NCBI RefSeq assembly: GCF_018130545.1
Contig: NZ_JAFCKF010000004.1
Coordinates: 693,501-757,500 of the forward strand
Length of the DNA: 64,000 nucleotides
Source of the DNA: Bradyrhizobium tropiciagri
Lineage (GTDB): Bacteria; Pseudomonadota; Alphaproteobacteria; Rhizobiales; Xanthobacteraceae
Reading direction: 5' to 3'
Below, piece after piece: positions 1 through 10,653 of this stretch (position 1 is its first letter; each line of letters starts with the position of its first letter). A program made the translations under genes and the position numbers. Below the pieces are notes generated by a model that was not told the DNA's origin, made no database searches, and worked only from the letters and a program-made list of their open reading frames with translations.

Positions 1-76
1 GAAAGATGCGCGGCCGCAGACGGGCCATCGACCCTTCGAGGGCCGCTGAAGAAGCGGCCACCTCAGGGTGACGGTG
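1..76. repeat. Partial palindromic intergenic repeat at the left edge
   Basis: The text contains CGACCCTTCGAGG and ends in CCTCAGGGTGACGG. These words recur in the right half of the larger palindromic unit at 54186-54314. The left arm lies outside the window or is missing. It sits just beyond the 3' end of hemE, a usual place for such elements. Confidence 0.6.
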
Positions 77-95
77 ATGGAGTGGGGTACGGACG

Positions 96-1462
<1,367 letters not shown>

Positions 1463-1596
1463 CTGGTATATCGCAGCGCTTGCTAACCACGATGCAAGAT
1501 CAGTTCGGCGAAGCGGGGAACGATGAGCCGCGCAGCGGTGGTTCGACGCGTGCCGCGCCTATGGTCTGCGGCGGTGATTGATCTTGCAGGCGTGAC

Positions 1597-1640
1597 ACGC
1601 TTGCGGGCGGCCCCGACGAGCGAAGCCGCCCGCAACGCGT
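1597..1640. terminator. Strong hairpin beyond the PilZ gene
   Basis: The arms TTGCGGGCGGC (1601-1611) and GCCGCCCGCAA (1625-1635) pair perfectly around a 13-base loop and can be extended through flanking ACGC/GCGT with one bulge. It lies 11 bases past the stop of the minus-strand gene ending at 1651. No T-run follows, so it may be a processed 3' end, not a classical intrinsic terminator. Confidence 0.5.
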
Positions 1641-1650
1641 GATTGACAGA

Positions 1651-1941
1651 CTAGACCGGGCCGCCTTCGGGGCGCTGCATCCGGTCGAATTCGAAGGTCA
1701 CGCCGAGCCGGCGCTCAAGACGCCAGGCCAGGACGCAACGCCGCCGGATCGGCTCACTCTCGATCTCGAGATCGAACGCCAACGGGATTGCCTCGTCGCC
1801 TTCCACCGCTAGCCCCGCGCCTCCGGTCGAGATGTTGAGCACAACGCATCCGACGCGGGTGTTGCGGAAGAAGATCGTTCCGCGCTTTATCAGGGGCGTT
1901 CGCTGGCTGTCGGTCTTGTATCTTCTTATTGTTGTACTCAC
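1651..1941 (-). CDS. PilZ-domain protein
   Basis: A 96-residue single-domain protein. It has the PilZ layout: a basic N-terminal stretch (RTPLIKRGTIFF) followed by the NxSxxG motif in LNISTGGAG, then beta strands ending in LGVTFEF. PilZ domains usually bind cyclic di-GMP. Here the arginine motif is R-x5-R and not the canonical R-x3-R, so binding is uncertain. The start is GTG at 1941, preceded by GGAG. It lies 66 bases downstream of tadG on the same strand and could be cotranscribed with the tad pair, which would link it to surface attachment. That link is inference. Confidence 0.75.
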   Translation of the reverse strand: MSTTIRRYKTDSQRTPLIKRGTIFFRNTRVGCVVLNISTGGAGLAVEGDEAIPLAFDLEIESEPIRRRCVLAWRLERRLGVTFEFDRMQRPEGGPV

Positions 1942-2007
1942 GGCGGTCTCCCTACCCCGAGGTGATGCTCCGTCGCGCTCGTTCCCCTCGAGCGCGAGGA
2001 TCGCGCT

Positions 2008-3666
2008 TCAGTTGACCAGCACCGCGCCGTCGCAGCGGATGCCCAACACCCAAACGTCGACCTGGCCGAGCCCGATGCCGAGCGTCGAGAGCAAGGTCGC
2101 CAGCACCTGGTCGATCGGGCTCGTCACCGCGTTCAGGATGCTCATCACCAGCGCGCCTAATCCCGGGAGCGGAATGCCGGCGATGTTGAGCGAGAGATCG
2201 CCGAGCAGGGTGCTGGTCAGCGACGTCAGGAAGTTGGTCGTCGTCACCGTCTTCTTGGTCCCGGACTGGATGTCGCTATAGCTGAAATTGACGTTGGTCG
2301 GTGTGGTGTTGCCCATGCCGGCATGGGCCAGGCCGGTGATCGGGATCCCCAGCACAGTGGCCAGTGTTGCCGGCGGCGGATTGGGCTTGGTCGTGAAGTT
2401 GGTCATGTCGGCAACCGTGACGTTGCCGATCCAGGCATCGACGATTCCCGGCGTCACGCCGACCGTGACCTGCGAGGTGCTGATGTCCGGATGGCCGCAG
2501 GACACTGCGTTCAGCGTCGCGGTCCCCGAGGCGACCTCGACATAGACCGGCAGATTGATCGATGCGATGCTGCCGGAGCCGAGAACGTTGATGGTCGCCA
2601 GGATCCTGGTCTGTGCGGTGTGCACGCTCACGCCCTGGGTGCCCATCACGATCCAGCTCGATCCGACCGGGCGCTCGCCGATCGTTGCCATCACGGAGAC
2701 GTTGGCGATGCCGGGCAAGCCGAGATTGACCGAGGTTGCGATCTGATGGCTGCCGTTCGCGATCTGCGCCACCGTCGAGATAAGGTCGAATACCGAAACG
2801 CTGGCGCCGACCTTCGGTTTCTGCCCCACCGTCAGATTGGCGAAGGGGCCGAGGTCGATCAGGTTACCCGGCGAAATCTTGGTCGAGGAGCCGGTGACGG
2901 CCTGCGAGATCGTCGACAGTGCGGTCGTGGCGGCGTTCGCGCCGTTGGTGATCTGCTGGGTCGTCAGCGCGGCTGCGATGATGTCGCCGACCTTGAAGTT
3001 GCTGCTCAGCAGGTCGCTATAGGTGACGCCGGTCAGGTTGACCCGGGTTGCCAGCGCGGACAGGAAGTCCAGGGCGTCGATCTTGGCGCTGATCAGCGAA
3101 TTGTAGTCCATCACCGAGAGCGACAGCGAGGTGCCGAGCATCGAGCCGAGCAACGCGTTGATCACGCCGCCATTGACCGAGAGCAGTCTTGAGCCGATCG
3201 CGAACGTGGCCATTTCGGTCGATGTCGCCGTGGCAGTCGTCTTGATGGTGAAGCTGCTCGCGCCGGTCAAATAGCGCGCGAAGTAGAGCGGGGTCTGGGT
3301 GTTCAACGTGACGCGCGCGGCATTGGGAATGCCGACCGCCGGGGTCACGAAGCGGGACTGTGGGGCGATGGCGCTGTTCGCGGTGTAGGTCCCTGTCTCG
3401 ACCTTGACCAGCGCGCTGGCTGGATAATTGTTCTGTGTCACCGTCGCGGTGGCGGCGTTGACCGGATTGCTCAGATTGGCGGCGGCGACGATCGCGGCGA
3501 GGTCGGCGGTGCTCTGGGTCTTGCGCCGATCGGCGAAGATCGTGCCGAGATCGATCGCGAGTCCGGCGCACCCGATCAGCAGCGTCATCAAGCCGGCCGA
3601 GATCATCGCGAAGTTGCCGCGTTCGTCGGCGCCGAAGCGTCGCATCAGCATGAGGATGCCCGTCAT
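2008..3666 (-). CDS. TadG-family pilus assembly protein
   Basis: A 552-residue exported protein. It opens with the typical TadG head: a charged start, then ERGNFAMISAGLMTLLIGCAGLAIDLG, a single transmembrane helix near residues 18-42, followed by the DRRKTQSTADLAA motif. The rest is a long low-complexity region rich in Ser, Thr, Ala, Val and Ile with no catalytic motif, ending in VWVLGIRCDGAVLVN. TadG proteins are accessory envelope proteins of Flp/Tad pili. The ATG directly abuts the stop of the upstream TadE-like gene, so the two are translationally linked. An internal ATG at 3642 (MRRFGADERG) is an alternative start. No Tad secretin, ATPase or pilin gene is in the window. Confidence 0.85.
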   Translation of the reverse strand: MTGILMLMRRFGADERGNFAMISAGLMTLLIGCAGLAIDLGTIFADRRKTQSTADLAAIVAAANLSNPVNAATATVTQNNYPASALVKVETGTYTANSAIAPQSRFVTPAVGIPNAARVTLNTQTPLYFARYLTGASSFTIKTTATATSTEMATFAIGSRLLSVNGGVINALLGSMLGTSLSLSVMDYNSLISAKIDALDFLSALATRVNLTGVTYSDLLSSNFKVGDIIAAALTTQQITNGANAATTALSTISQAVTGSSTKISPGNLIDLGPFANLTVGQKPKVGASVSVFDLISTVAQIANGSHQIATSVNLGLPGIANVSVMATIGERPVGSSWIVMGTQGVSVHTAQTRILATINVLGSGSIASINLPVYVEVASGTATLNAVSCGHPDISTSQVTVGVTPGIVDAWIGNVTVADMTNFTTKPNPPPATLATVLGIPITGLAHAGMGNTTPTNVNFSYSDIQSGTKKTVTTTNFLTSLTSTLLGDLSLNIAGIPLPGLGALVMSILNAVTSPIDQVLATLLSTLGIGLGQVDVWVLGIRCDGAVLVN

Positions 3667-4080
3667 CTAGAAACCCCCGTACTGAATGGCCGCGGAGCGG
3701 ACGATGGTGCTCGCCGGCGCGGGAACGAACGGCAGCTTGTAGATGAAGTTGCCGGCCGCGTTGTAGTTGACGGTCACGACGTAGACGTTGGCATTCGACG
3801 GGGACGGCGCCGCGTTGACCGTGAGATTGCTGGCAACGAGCAACGGATAGGTCGATGCGTTGGCGGCGACGTAGCTCGTCGCGAGGCTGTTGCGTTCGGT
3901 GTCGGTCATTCCGGCGATCGATGATCGCGCCGCTTCGGCGGCGAGTTGCTGAACGCCATGCACCATCGCGAGATATGAGCCGAATACGATGATGCCGAAA
4001 ATGAAGGCGAGAAACAGCGGCAGCATCAGCGCAAATTCGACAGCAGAAGCGCCGCTTCGACAGCGAAAGAACCTGGTCAT
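3667..4080 (-). CDS. TadE-like pseudopilin-type membrane protein
   Basis: A 137-residue protein with the TadE signature: basic MTRFFRCRSG, then the pilin-like GASAVEFALMLPLFLAFIFG with the conserved Glu inside the first hydrophobic helix (about residues 10-35). TadE and TadF are minor pseudopilins of Tad/Flp pili and are matured by a prepilin peptidase. A GTG five codons upstream (4095) could also start the frame, but MTRFF gives the normal head. It is the first gene of a tadE-tadG pair with zero spacing to the second. This looks like an orphan pair; the role is inferred from family only. Confidence 0.83.
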   Translation of the reverse strand: MTRFFRCRSGASAVEFALMLPLFLAFIFGIIVFGSYLAMVHGVQQLAAEAARSSIAGMTDTERNSLATSYVAANASTYPLLVASNLTVNAAPSPSNANVYVVTVNYNAAGNFIYKLPFVPAPASTIVRSAAIQYGGF

Positions 4081-4477
4081 TGCACACCTCGACACGCAAG
4101 CTACGGCGTCACGTTGCGAGGCTTTGATTAAGGAAAAATATGAAAACGCTTCAGCGAATCAGTGGCGGCAATCGAGATCGATGGCTACGCCAGAACTTAT
4201 CGGATGCTCGACACCTTATGAGGCGATCAAAATATTTGATGCTACGTCCGTAATAATGCGGGGGCTCATACCCTCGATATCCGCGCGCCCGCGCGGATGT
4301 AGTCGCCCGATACCGCAGCTACGCAGGATAATGCACGTAACAATACATATGTGCTGCAATTGCAGTGGGTTGGCCGAAAATTGAGGCTAAACGAAAGTGC
4401 AACCAAATGTTAGTATAGCTAAATCACATACTATGGAGATCGTAATTGCGCCCCGTGCTGAGATTGGAGCGGTCGCG
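4081..4477. other. Intergenic region between divergent tadE and lysR-type genes
   Basis: About 400 bases, visibly more A+T-rich than its surroundings, with no convincing gene. It must hold promoters for both flanking genes. A perfect hairpin, ATCCGCGC/GCGCGGAT around a 4-base loop, lies at 4279-4298. I see no tRNA, mobile element or conserved small ORF. The A+T-rich text nearest the regulator gene may include a LysR-type operator, but I could not pick one with confidence. Confidence 0.5.
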
Positions 4478-5365
4478 ATGCACAGACCACGTCAGCATTT
4501 GAATATTCCTACTGAAATTGTTCGCACCGTCGTTGCGATTGCAGAGACGGGAAGTCTATCGAAGGCCGGCGAACGTCTCGGCCTCAGTCAGCCTGCGATC
4601 AGTTCCCAGGTGAAGCGACTGCAAAGCCTGGTTGGCGGCGCGCTGTTCGTCAGAACGGCAAACGGCACCACGACGACGGAGCTCGGCAAGGTTGCCGTGC
4701 AACAGGCCAGGCGAATTCTCGAAGCCAACGATCAGCTGCTTCGACTCGGTGGCAGTCATGAAGGACCCCAGCCGCTGCGGCTGGGACTCAGCACGATGCT
4801 TGCCGAGGAATTCCTCAAGCTGCATCCGGCCGATGCGCTCACCGATGTGCTGGTTCACGCCGACATGTCGCCGATCGTCATCAGAGGATTGATCGACGGT
4901 TACATCGACATCGCCTTCGTCTACAGCAACCCTTCGCTCGAGAACGAAGACGAGGTAACGATCGCCGCCGAGGCGGACGAGCGTTCGGTCTGGGTACGAT
5001 CGCGGGATTTTGTGCTGCGGCCGGGCGCCCCGATCCCGATCCTGGCGTGGCCGGGCGACGACTGGATGATCCGGACGCTCACCAAGCACAACATCACGTA
5101 CAAGATCGTGTTCAGGAGCCCGAACCACCAGCTGCGACTGGAAGCCGCCCGGGCCGGATACGGCCTGACGGCGTGCCCCGAGCGGATGATCCCGTCCTCG
5201 CTGGTCTCGGCGAAGGACTATTATCTTCCGGAGCTGCCGGTGCAGAAGCGTCTGCTCTGTGTTCGCCCGGGCCTCGAAGGCAGCCGTGCGACGGCGATGG
5301 TGCAGCGGATGTCCAGCCTGTTCTTCAGCGGCGCCAAGCCGATGCGTCAGGTGAGCAACATGTAG
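4478..5365 (+). CDS. LysR-family transcriptional regulator
   Basis: A 295-residue regulator. The winged helix-turn-helix occupies roughly residues 8-65 and contains the typical GSLSKAGERLGLSQPAISSQ. A LysR substrate-binding domain of two alpha/beta lobes follows (about 85-280). The ATG at 4478 has a GGAG 9 bases upstream and gives the usual short head. The frame stays open to an ATG at 4433 and a GTG at 4397, which lack good ribosome-binding sites. The inducer and target genes cannot be read from sequence. It is divergent from tadE and convergent with slyX, so neither is an obvious regulon member except possibly tadE across the shared promoter region. Confidence 0.9.
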   Translation: MHRPRQHLNIPTEIVRTVVAIAETGSLSKAGERLGLSQPAISSQVKRLQSLVGGALFVRTANGTTTTELGKVAVQQARRILEANDQLLRLGGSHEGPQPLRLGLSTMLAEEFLKLHPADALTDVLVHADMSPIVIRGLIDGYIDIAFVYSNPSLENEDEVTIAAEADERSVWVRSRDFVLRPGAPIPILAWPGDDWMIRTLTKHNITYKIVFRSPNHQLRLEAARAGYGLTACPERMIPSSLVSAKDYYLPELPVQKRLLCVRPGLEGSRATAMVQRMSSLFFSGAKPMRQVSNM

Positions 5366-5369
5366 TCCC

Positions 5370-5392
5370 GTGCCGCGGCAATCTCGCGGCAC
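5370..5392. terminator. Hairpin between convergent lysR-type gene and slyX
   Basis: GTGCCGCG (5370-5377) and CGCGGCAC (5385-5392) pair perfectly around a 7-base loop in the 30-base gap between two convergent stop codons. It is well placed to act as a bidirectional terminator, although no T-run follows. Confidence 0.5.
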
Positions 5393-5395
5393 CGA

Positions 5396-5611
5396 TCAAT
5401 AGTGCGGCGGGCGCTCGTTGGCGGGTCCCGGTGCTTGGCGCTCGGCGTCCTGGAGCCGGTCGCGCAACTCGGCGAGTTGGCGCGTCAGCGCGTCGATCTG
5501 CTTCCATTGCGCCGTGATGGTCTGGTTCAGCGTCTCGATGGCTTCGTCCTGGTAAGTCAGGCGGACCTCCAGCGCGTCGATACGCTCGCTCAGTCTTGCC
5601 GCATCACTCAT
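5396..5611 (-). CDS. slyX: SlyX-family coiled-coil protein
   Basis: A 71-residue protein with the SlyX pattern: SERIDALEVRLTYQDEAIETLN, a continuous heptad coiled coil over about residues 5-58, then a proline-rich tail ending in ERPPHY, the hallmark SlyX C-terminus. The molecular role of SlyX is not established. The start codon at 5611 lies inside the end of trhO on the same strand, with an 8-base overlap, so the two are probably translationally coupled. The frame extends far upstream, but that part is only a shadow of trhO. Confidence 0.88.
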   Translation of the reverse strand: MSDAARLSERIDALEVRLTYQDEAIETLNQTITAQWKQIDALTRQLAELRDRLQDAERQAPGPANERPPHY

Positions 5612-6356
5612 GGACGGCGTCTCCGTGCCCACGTTCGTGCAGGCCGTGGCCGAGCGCGACACGCTCGTCGAACACGAAGCAGCCGCCGCGCCAGCGGCTG
5701 TCCTGCTGCGGAATTTCCTCGAGATATCTGAGGATGCCACCCTTGAGGTGATAGACCTCGGTGAAGCCCTGCGCGAGCAGATAGGCGCTGGCCTTCTCGC
5801 AACGGATGCCGCCGGTGCAGAACATCGCAATCCTTCGGTGCTTCGCCGGGTCGAGCTGTTGCGCGGCAAAGTCCTTGAATTGTCCAAAGCTCGCAATCTT
5901 GGGATCCACCGCACCCTCGAAGGTGCCCATCGCGACCTCGAATGCGTTGCGGGTGTCGAGCACCATGATGTCAGGTGAGGTGATGAGCTCGTTCCAGTCG
6001 GCGACGTCGACATAGGTGCCGACCTGCCGGCTCGGATCGATCGTGCTGTCGCCGAGCGTCACGATCTCCTTCTTCAGCCGCACCTTGAGCCGTTGGAACG
6101 GCATCTCGGCGGCCGCGGAGAATTTCAGCTCGAGATTGTCGAGACGCCCGCCGAACAGCGATCCTTGCCTGAGCTCCACGACGAAGGCATCGATGCCGTC
6201 GGCGGTGCCGGCAATGGTGCCGTTGATGCCCTCATGCGCCAGCAGCACGCTGCCCTTGAGATCGAGGTCTGTGCAGAGCGCACGCAGCGGCTCGCGCAAT
6301 GCGCGGAAATCCGGCAGCGCGGCGAACTGGTAGAAGGCGGCGACCTTGAGGGGCAT
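5604..6356 (-). CDS. trhO: tRNA uridine(34) hydroxylase TrhO, rhodanese family
   Basis: A 250-residue YceA/TrhO protein. An N-terminal ferredoxin-like domain (residues 1-95, with LLAHEGINGTIAG) is followed by a rhodanese domain (about 110-225). The active-site loop is CTGGIRC, with the predicted catalytic Cys180. TrhO makes 5-hydroxyuridine at the wobble position of tRNA. I place the start at the ATG at 6356 because family homology begins there; the longer upstream frame has no family character. The pair trhO-slyX forms a short operon. Confidence 0.9.
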   Translation of the reverse strand: MPLKVAAFYQFAALPDFRALREPLRALCTDLDLKGSVLLAHEGINGTIAGTADGIDAFVVELRQGSLFGGRLDNLELKFSAAAEMPFQRLKVRLKKEIVTLGDSTIDPSRQVGTYVDVADWNELITSPDIMVLDTRNAFEVAMGTFEGAVDPKIASFGQFKDFAAQQLDPAKHRRIAMFCTGGIRCEKASAYLLAQGFTEVYHLKGGILRYLEEIPQQDSRWRGGCFVFDERVALGHGLHERGHGDAVHE

Positions 6357-6540
6357 GGCCGGGGGTTTATCAGGCCGGTCAAGCCGGCGAAACCCCGCAA
6401 AGCCATGCATTATCGGGATAATTCCTCTGGCATGCCAGGCATTGCTCTGCTGGGGATGAATGTGCCATGTACTTTGCATCCCTTTGCCATCCATCCGCTG
6501 CGGCAACATCAGACCATCACGATCAAGCGAGCACTCCGTT

Positions 6541-8127
6541 ATGAGGAATTTCCATTTCGCCGGCCGTTCCACGGTCCACGCCCAGAACGCGATGGTGGCG
6601 ACCTCGCATCCGGAGGCGGCGCTGGTGGCCATCGAGGTGATGCGCGAGGGCGGCACGGCGGCCGACGCTGCGGTCGCGGCCTGCGCGCTGCTCGGCGTGA
6701 TCGAGCCGCAATCGACCGGCATCGGCGGCGACTGCTTTGCGCTGATCCAGCCGAAGGGCGAGGGCAAGATCACGGCCTATAACGGCAGCGGCCGGGCGCC
6801 GATGGCCGCCAATGTCGAGTGGTATCTCGAACGCAACATCCATTCGGTGCCGTTGACCTCGGCGCATGCCGTCAGCATTCCCGGCGCAATCGATGCCTGG
6901 GACGTGATCCTGCGGGATCACGGCAAGTTCGGCTTCGACCGGTTGCTGCAGCCGGCGATCAAGGCCGCCGAAGAGGGCTATGTCGTCGCGCCGCGCATCG
7001 CCTTCGACTGGAAGAACGGCTACGAGAAGCTGAAGAACGGCACCAACTCCGAGCGCTATCTGCTGCCGCATGGCAAGCCTGCGGTCGCCGGCGACGTGAT
7101 CCGCCAGCCCGAGCTCGGCAAGACCTTGCGCGCGATCGCGCAAAAGGGCCGCGACGCCTTCTATAGCGGCGAGATCGCCGCCGACATGGTCGACACGCTG
7201 CGCGGCATCGGCGGCCTGCACACGCTGGAAGACTTCGCGGCGCATTCGACCGAGACCACCGCGCCGATCGGCACCATGTACAAGGGCCACGACGTCTGGC
7301 AGTGCCCGCCGAACGGCCCCGGCATCACCATGCTGGTGATGCTCAACATCCTGTCGCGCTTCGACCTGACCAAATACAAGCCGCTCAGCGTCGAGCGCTT
7401 CCACCTGGAAGCCGAGGCGGCGCGCATCGCCTACATGATGCGGGAGCAGCATATCGGCGATCCCCAGCAGGTGCATGTCGATGTCGCCGGCATCCTCTCC
7501 CGCGAGTTCGCCGACGAGCACATCAAGAACATCCGGATGGACGGCCTGCTCGACCTGCCGAACGTGGCGCCGCCGATGAACCCGTCGACGGTCTACATCA
7601 CGGTGGTCGACAAGGATCGCAACGTCTGCTCCTTCATCAACTCGATCGCGCATTCGTTCGGCTCGGCGATCGTCTCCAACAAGACCGGCGTCCTGCTGCA
7701 GAACCGGGCCGGCGGCTTCCGCATCCAGCCTGGCCATCCGAACTGCATCGCGCCGGGCAAGCGTCCGCTGCACACCATCATCCCGGCGCTGGCGACCAAG
7801 AGCGGCCGCTCCGTCATGTCGTTCGGCGTGATGGGCGGGCAGTATCAGCCGGTCGGCCAGACCCACGTGCTGACCAACATGCTCGACTATGGCTGCGACG
7901 TGCAGGAAGCGATCGACATGCCGCGCGGCCTGCACTACGAGGGCTTCTATCAGCTCGAGGACTCGGTGCCCGCCGAGATCGTCGAAGGCCTGAAGAAGAT
8001 CGGCCACAAGACCACCAGCGTGGTCGCCCCGCTCGGCGGCGGCCAGGGGATCTGGATCGATTGGGACAAGGGCACGCTGACCGGCGGCTCCGATCCGCGC
8101 AAGGACGGCTGCGCCCTCGGCTACTGA
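6541..8127 (+). CDS. Gamma-glutamyltransferase family protein
   Basis: A 528-residue member of the gamma-glutamyltranspeptidase/cephalosporin acylase (Ntn hydrolase) family. These proteins self-cleave before a catalytic threonine. The processing site aligns at Thr350 in [13 protein letters not shown], equivalent to Thr391 of the E. coli enzyme. Other family marks are GIGGDCF near 61-66 and GGQYQP near 432-437. No signal peptide is visible, so this is probably one of the cytosolic homologues whose substrate may be a gamma-glutamyl or acyl compound other than glutathione. The ATG at 6541 is chosen because the upstream 27 codons show no family character. The FKBP gene follows 34 bases on. Confidence 0.88.
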   Translation: MRNFHFAGRSTVHAQNAMVATSHPEAALVAIEVMREGGTAADAAVAACALLGVIEPQSTGIGGDCFALIQPKGEGKITAYNGSGRAPMAANVEWYLERNIHSVPLTSAHAVSIPGAIDAWDVILRDHGKFGFDRLLQPAIKAAEEGYVVAPRIAFDWKNGYEKLKNGTNSERYLLPHGKPAVAGDVIRQPELGKTLRAIAQKGRDAFYSGEIAADMVDTLRGIGGLHTLEDFAAHSTETTAPIGTMYKGHDVWQCPPNGPGITMLVMLNILSRFDLTKYKPLSVERFHLEAEAARIAYMMREQHIGDPQQVHVDVAGILSREFADEHIKNIRMDGLLDLPNVAPPMNPSTVYITVVDKDRNVCSFINSIAHSFGSAIVSNKTGVLLQNRAGGFRIQPGHPNCIAPGKRPLHTIIPALATKSGRSVMSFGVMGGQYQPVGQTHVLTNMLDYGCDVQEAIDMPRGLHYEGFYQLEDSVPAEIVEGLKKIGHKTTSVVAPLGGGQGIWIDWDKGTLTGGSDPRKDGCALGY

Positions 8128-8161
8128 TCGGATCGACATCAATCAGGGAAGGACGCCCCAG

Positions 8162-8620
8162 ATGCAATCTTCACGACGCACGATCATCAAGACCGCATTC
8201 GCCGCTGTCGCGGCGGCGGCCTCCACGTCCGTTGTCAGCGAAATGGCAACGGCCCAAACCGCAGGAAAGCCCATGACCACAGCTTCAGGCCTCCAGATCA
8301 TCGACAGCAAGGTCGGCACCGGCGCCTCGCCGAAGACCGGCCAGACTTGCGTCATGCACTACACCGGCTGGCTCTACGAGAACGGCCAGAAGGGCAAGAA
8401 ATTCGACTCCTCCGTCGACCGCAATGAGCCGTTCGAGTTTCCGATCGGCCAGGGCCACGTGATCAAGGGCTGGGACGAGGGTGTCGCCACCATGAAGGTC
8501 GGCGGCAAGCGGACGCTGATCATCCCGCCGAACCTCGGCTATGGCGCGCGCGGCGCCGGCGGCGTGATCCCGCCGAATGCCACGCTGATGTTCGACGTCG
8601 AACTGCTTGGTGTAAAGTAA
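8162..8620 (+). CDS. Exported FKBP-type peptidyl-prolyl isomerase
   Basis: A 152-residue protein with an N-terminal export signal containing a twin arginine (SSRRTIIK) and an alanine-rich hydrophobic stretch to about residue 32. One FKBP domain follows (about 40-152). It has the usual FKBP features: [38 protein letters not shown] and [16 protein letters not shown]. It should catalyse cis-trans isomerisation of Xaa-Pro bonds in the periplasm. The Tat-like signal is uncommon for this family and may instead work through Sec. It is 34 bases downstream of the glutamyltransferase gene and 46 bases upstream of the dehydrogenase. Confidence 0.92.
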   Translation: MQSSRRTIIKTAFAAVAAAASTSVVSEMATAQTAGKPMTTASGLQIIDSKVGTGASPKTGQTCVMHYTGWLYENGQKGKKFDSSVDRNEPFEFPIGQGHVIKGWDEGVATMKVGGKRTLIIPPNLGYGARGAGGVIPPNATLMFDVELLGVK

Positions 8621-8666
8621 GCCACTGGCCGTCAGGTAACGGGCCCACGACAAGAGGGGCGCAGCG

Positions 8667-9656
8667 ATGAAGATCTCGATCCTCGATGACTATTTCGACA
8701 CGCTGCGCACCCTCGATTGCTTCCGCAAGCTCAATGGCCACGACGTCACGATCTGGAACGATCACGTCCAGGACGTCGACGCGCTGGCCGAGCGGCTCTC
8801 CGACACCGACGCGCTGGTGCTGATCCGCGAACGCTCCCAGATCCGCACCCCGCTGCTCGAGCGGCTGCCGAAGCTGAGGCTGATCAGCCAGCGCAGCGTC
8901 TATCCGCATATCGACATCGACACCTGCACGCGGCTTGGCATCATCGTGTCGTCGAGCCAGCATGCCGATACCCCGTCCTACGCTACCGCCGAGTTCACCT
9001 GGGGCCTGATCCTCGCGGCGATGCGCGCGATCCCGCAGCAGATGGCGGCGCTGAAGGCGGGCAAGTGGCAGATCGGCGTCGGCCATACGCTGCGCGGCAA
9101 GACGCTCGGCATCTACGGCTACGGGCGGATCGGCGCCGTGGTCGCGGGCTATGGCAGGGCGTTCGGCATGAACGTGCTGGTCTGGGCGCGCGAGGGTGCG
9201 CTGGCGAAGGCGCGCGCCGACGGTCACGAGACCGCGGCCAGCAAGGCCGATTTCTTCGCCCGCTGCGACGTGCTGTCGCTGCATATGCGGCTGGTCGATG
9301 CGACGCGCGGCATCGTCAAGGCCGAAGACCTCGCGCGGATGAAAGACACCGCGCTGATCGTCAACACCAGCCGCGCGCCGCTGATCGAGCCGGGCGCGCT
9401 GGTCGACGCGCTGCGCGCCGGCCGCCCCGGCATGGCTGCGATCGATGTCTACGAGAAGGAGCCGCTGCGCGACACCACGGATCCGCTGCTCAACATGGAC
9501 AATGTGGTCTGCACGCCGCATCTCGGTTACGTTTCGCGTGACGAATACGAGATCCAGTTCACCGACATCTTCGATCAGATATTGGCCTATGCTGCGGGCA
9601 CGCCGACCAATGTGGTGAATCCGGATGTACTGGCGCATCCGCGGCCGCGCGACTGA
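8667..9656 (+). CDS. D-2-hydroxyacid dehydrogenase family protein
   Basis: A 329-residue NAD(P)-dependent dehydrogenase of the D-isomer-specific 2-hydroxyacid family. The Rossmann motif is [16 protein letters not shown] near residue 150. The catalytic set is conserved: Arg in [14 protein letters not shown], Glu in VYEKEP and His in TPHLGYVS. The substrate cannot be deduced. The N-terminal half is like the subgroup annotated as D-2-hydroxyacid dehydrogenase, not phosphoglycerate dehydrogenase, because it lacks a C-terminal regulatory domain. GAGGGG precedes the ATG. Confidence 0.92.
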   Translation: MKISILDDYFDTLRTLDCFRKLNGHDVTIWNDHVQDVDALAERLSDTDALVLIRERSQIRTPLLERLPKLRLISQRSVYPHIDIDTCTRLGIIVSSSQHADTPSYATAEFTWGLILAAMRAIPQQMAALKAGKWQIGVGHTLRGKTLGIYGYGRIGAVVAGYGRAFGMNVLVWAREGALAKARADGHETAASKADFFARCDVLSLHMRLVDATRGIVKAEDLARMKDTALIVNTSRAPLIEPGALVDALRAGRPGMAAIDVYEKEPLRDTTDPLLNMDNVVCTPHLGYVSRDEYEIQFTDIFDQILAYAAGTPTNVVNPDVLAHPRPRD

Positions 9657-9711
9657 CCTGCGTCGCTAACCCGTAGCGCCCGGCTCGATGGACGGGCCGT
9701 CTCATCATCGT

Positions 9712-9927
9712 TCAGCGAGTCCAGTGGGCCGCTGCGGTCACCCTGTCGACCGCATGTCTGACGATGTTCTTGACGCCGCCGAGCGCCTTCTGTCCCTTGC
9801 CCTTGGCTTCCAGGATCGCGCCTCTGCCCTGCATCGCCGGAGAACCGGTGACCTTGCCAAGACGCCGCTTGAACCTGCCGACCGCCTCGTTGGCCGTGCC
9901 CCTGATCTTGTCGGTCCTGCTACTCAT
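9712..9927 (-). CDS. CsbD-family stress protein
   Basis: A 71-residue basic hydrophilic protein that opens with the CsbD hallmark DKIRGTANEAVGRFKRRLGKVTG and continues with a second amphipathic segment. CsbD-like proteins are general-stress proteins of unknown mechanism, often induced by osmotic or stationary-phase stress. Compared with typical CsbD, the C-terminal part (VKNIVRHAVDRVTAAAHWTR) is longer and more basic. It is a single gene, convergent with the dehydrogenase and divergent from the cupin gene. Confidence 0.87.
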   Translation of the reverse strand: MSSRTDKIRGTANEAVGRFKRRLGKVTGSPAMQGRGAILEAKGKGQKALGGVKNIVRHAVDRVTAAAHWTR

Positions 9928-10070
9928 GAAATTACTCCTTCAGAATACGCTGACGCAACGCGCCGGGACATGGCTATGTTCCGATTTGGCGATGTTCCCA
10001 TTTTGCGCTCGCCTGCGCGCGCGGTTTTCGCTAGCGTTCCGGCCACGAAACTTGACCAACGAAAGCAAGA

Positions 10071-10604
10071 ATGATGAGCGGTTCCCACGATCACACCCAT
10101 TCCCACGATCACGCCCACGATCATCACCATCATGACGACGAGCGCTGGAAGCACGACGGCGTCCGCGTGATTCCGGGCAACCAGCTCGATCCGAACGTCC
10201 CGTCGACCGCCGGCATGGACCGCAAGGCCGCGATCAATTTCGCCCGCGTCGGCGCGCAGAAACTGTGGGCAGGCACCGTCAGCATCAAGCCGGATGCCAA
10301 GACCGGCGCGCATCATCATGGCCATCTGGAAAGCATCATCTATGTCGTGAAGGGCAAGGCGCGGATGCGCTGGGGCGAGAAGCTGCAATTCACCGCGGAA
10401 GCCGGGCCCGGCGATTTCATCTTCGTGCCGCCCTACGTGCCGCATCAGGAGATCAACGCCAGTCCCGACGAAGTGCTGGAATGCGTGCTGGTGCGCTCCG
10501 ACGGCGAGGCGGTCGCGATCAATCTCGATATCGAGCCGGTCGAGAAGCCGGAGAACGTGCTGTGGGTCGATCCGGTGCACCGGCATCCCGACGAGAAGAA
10601 ATAG
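10071..10604 (+). CDS. Cupin protein with His-rich N-terminal tail
   Basis: A 177-residue protein. Residues 1-25 form an extreme His/Asp tail (repeats of HD, HDH and HHHH), followed by a single conserved beta-barrel cupin. The cupin metal ligands are visible as HHHGHLESIIYVVKG (motif 1) and PGDFIFVPPYVPHQE (motif 2). The tail probably binds Ni, Zn or Cu; such tails are seen on metal chaperones and sensors. The barrel resembles uncharacterised cupins annotated as mannose-6-phosphate isomerase-like. Two adjacent ATG codons (10071 and 10074) can both start translation. No partner gene reveals its substrate. Confidence 0.85.
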   Translation: MMSGSHDHTHSHDHAHDHHHHDDERWKHDGVRVIPGNQLDPNVPSTAGMDRKAAINFARVGAQKLWAGTVSIKPDAKTGAHHHGHLESIIYVVKGKARMRWGEKLQFTAEAGPGDFIFVPPYVPHQEINASPDEVLECVLVRSDGEAVAINLDIEPVEKPENVLWVDPVHRHPDEKK

Positions 10605-10653
10605 CCGCGCGGCATCGCCGCGACGGACAACAATAACAAACAGGGAGGCCAGC

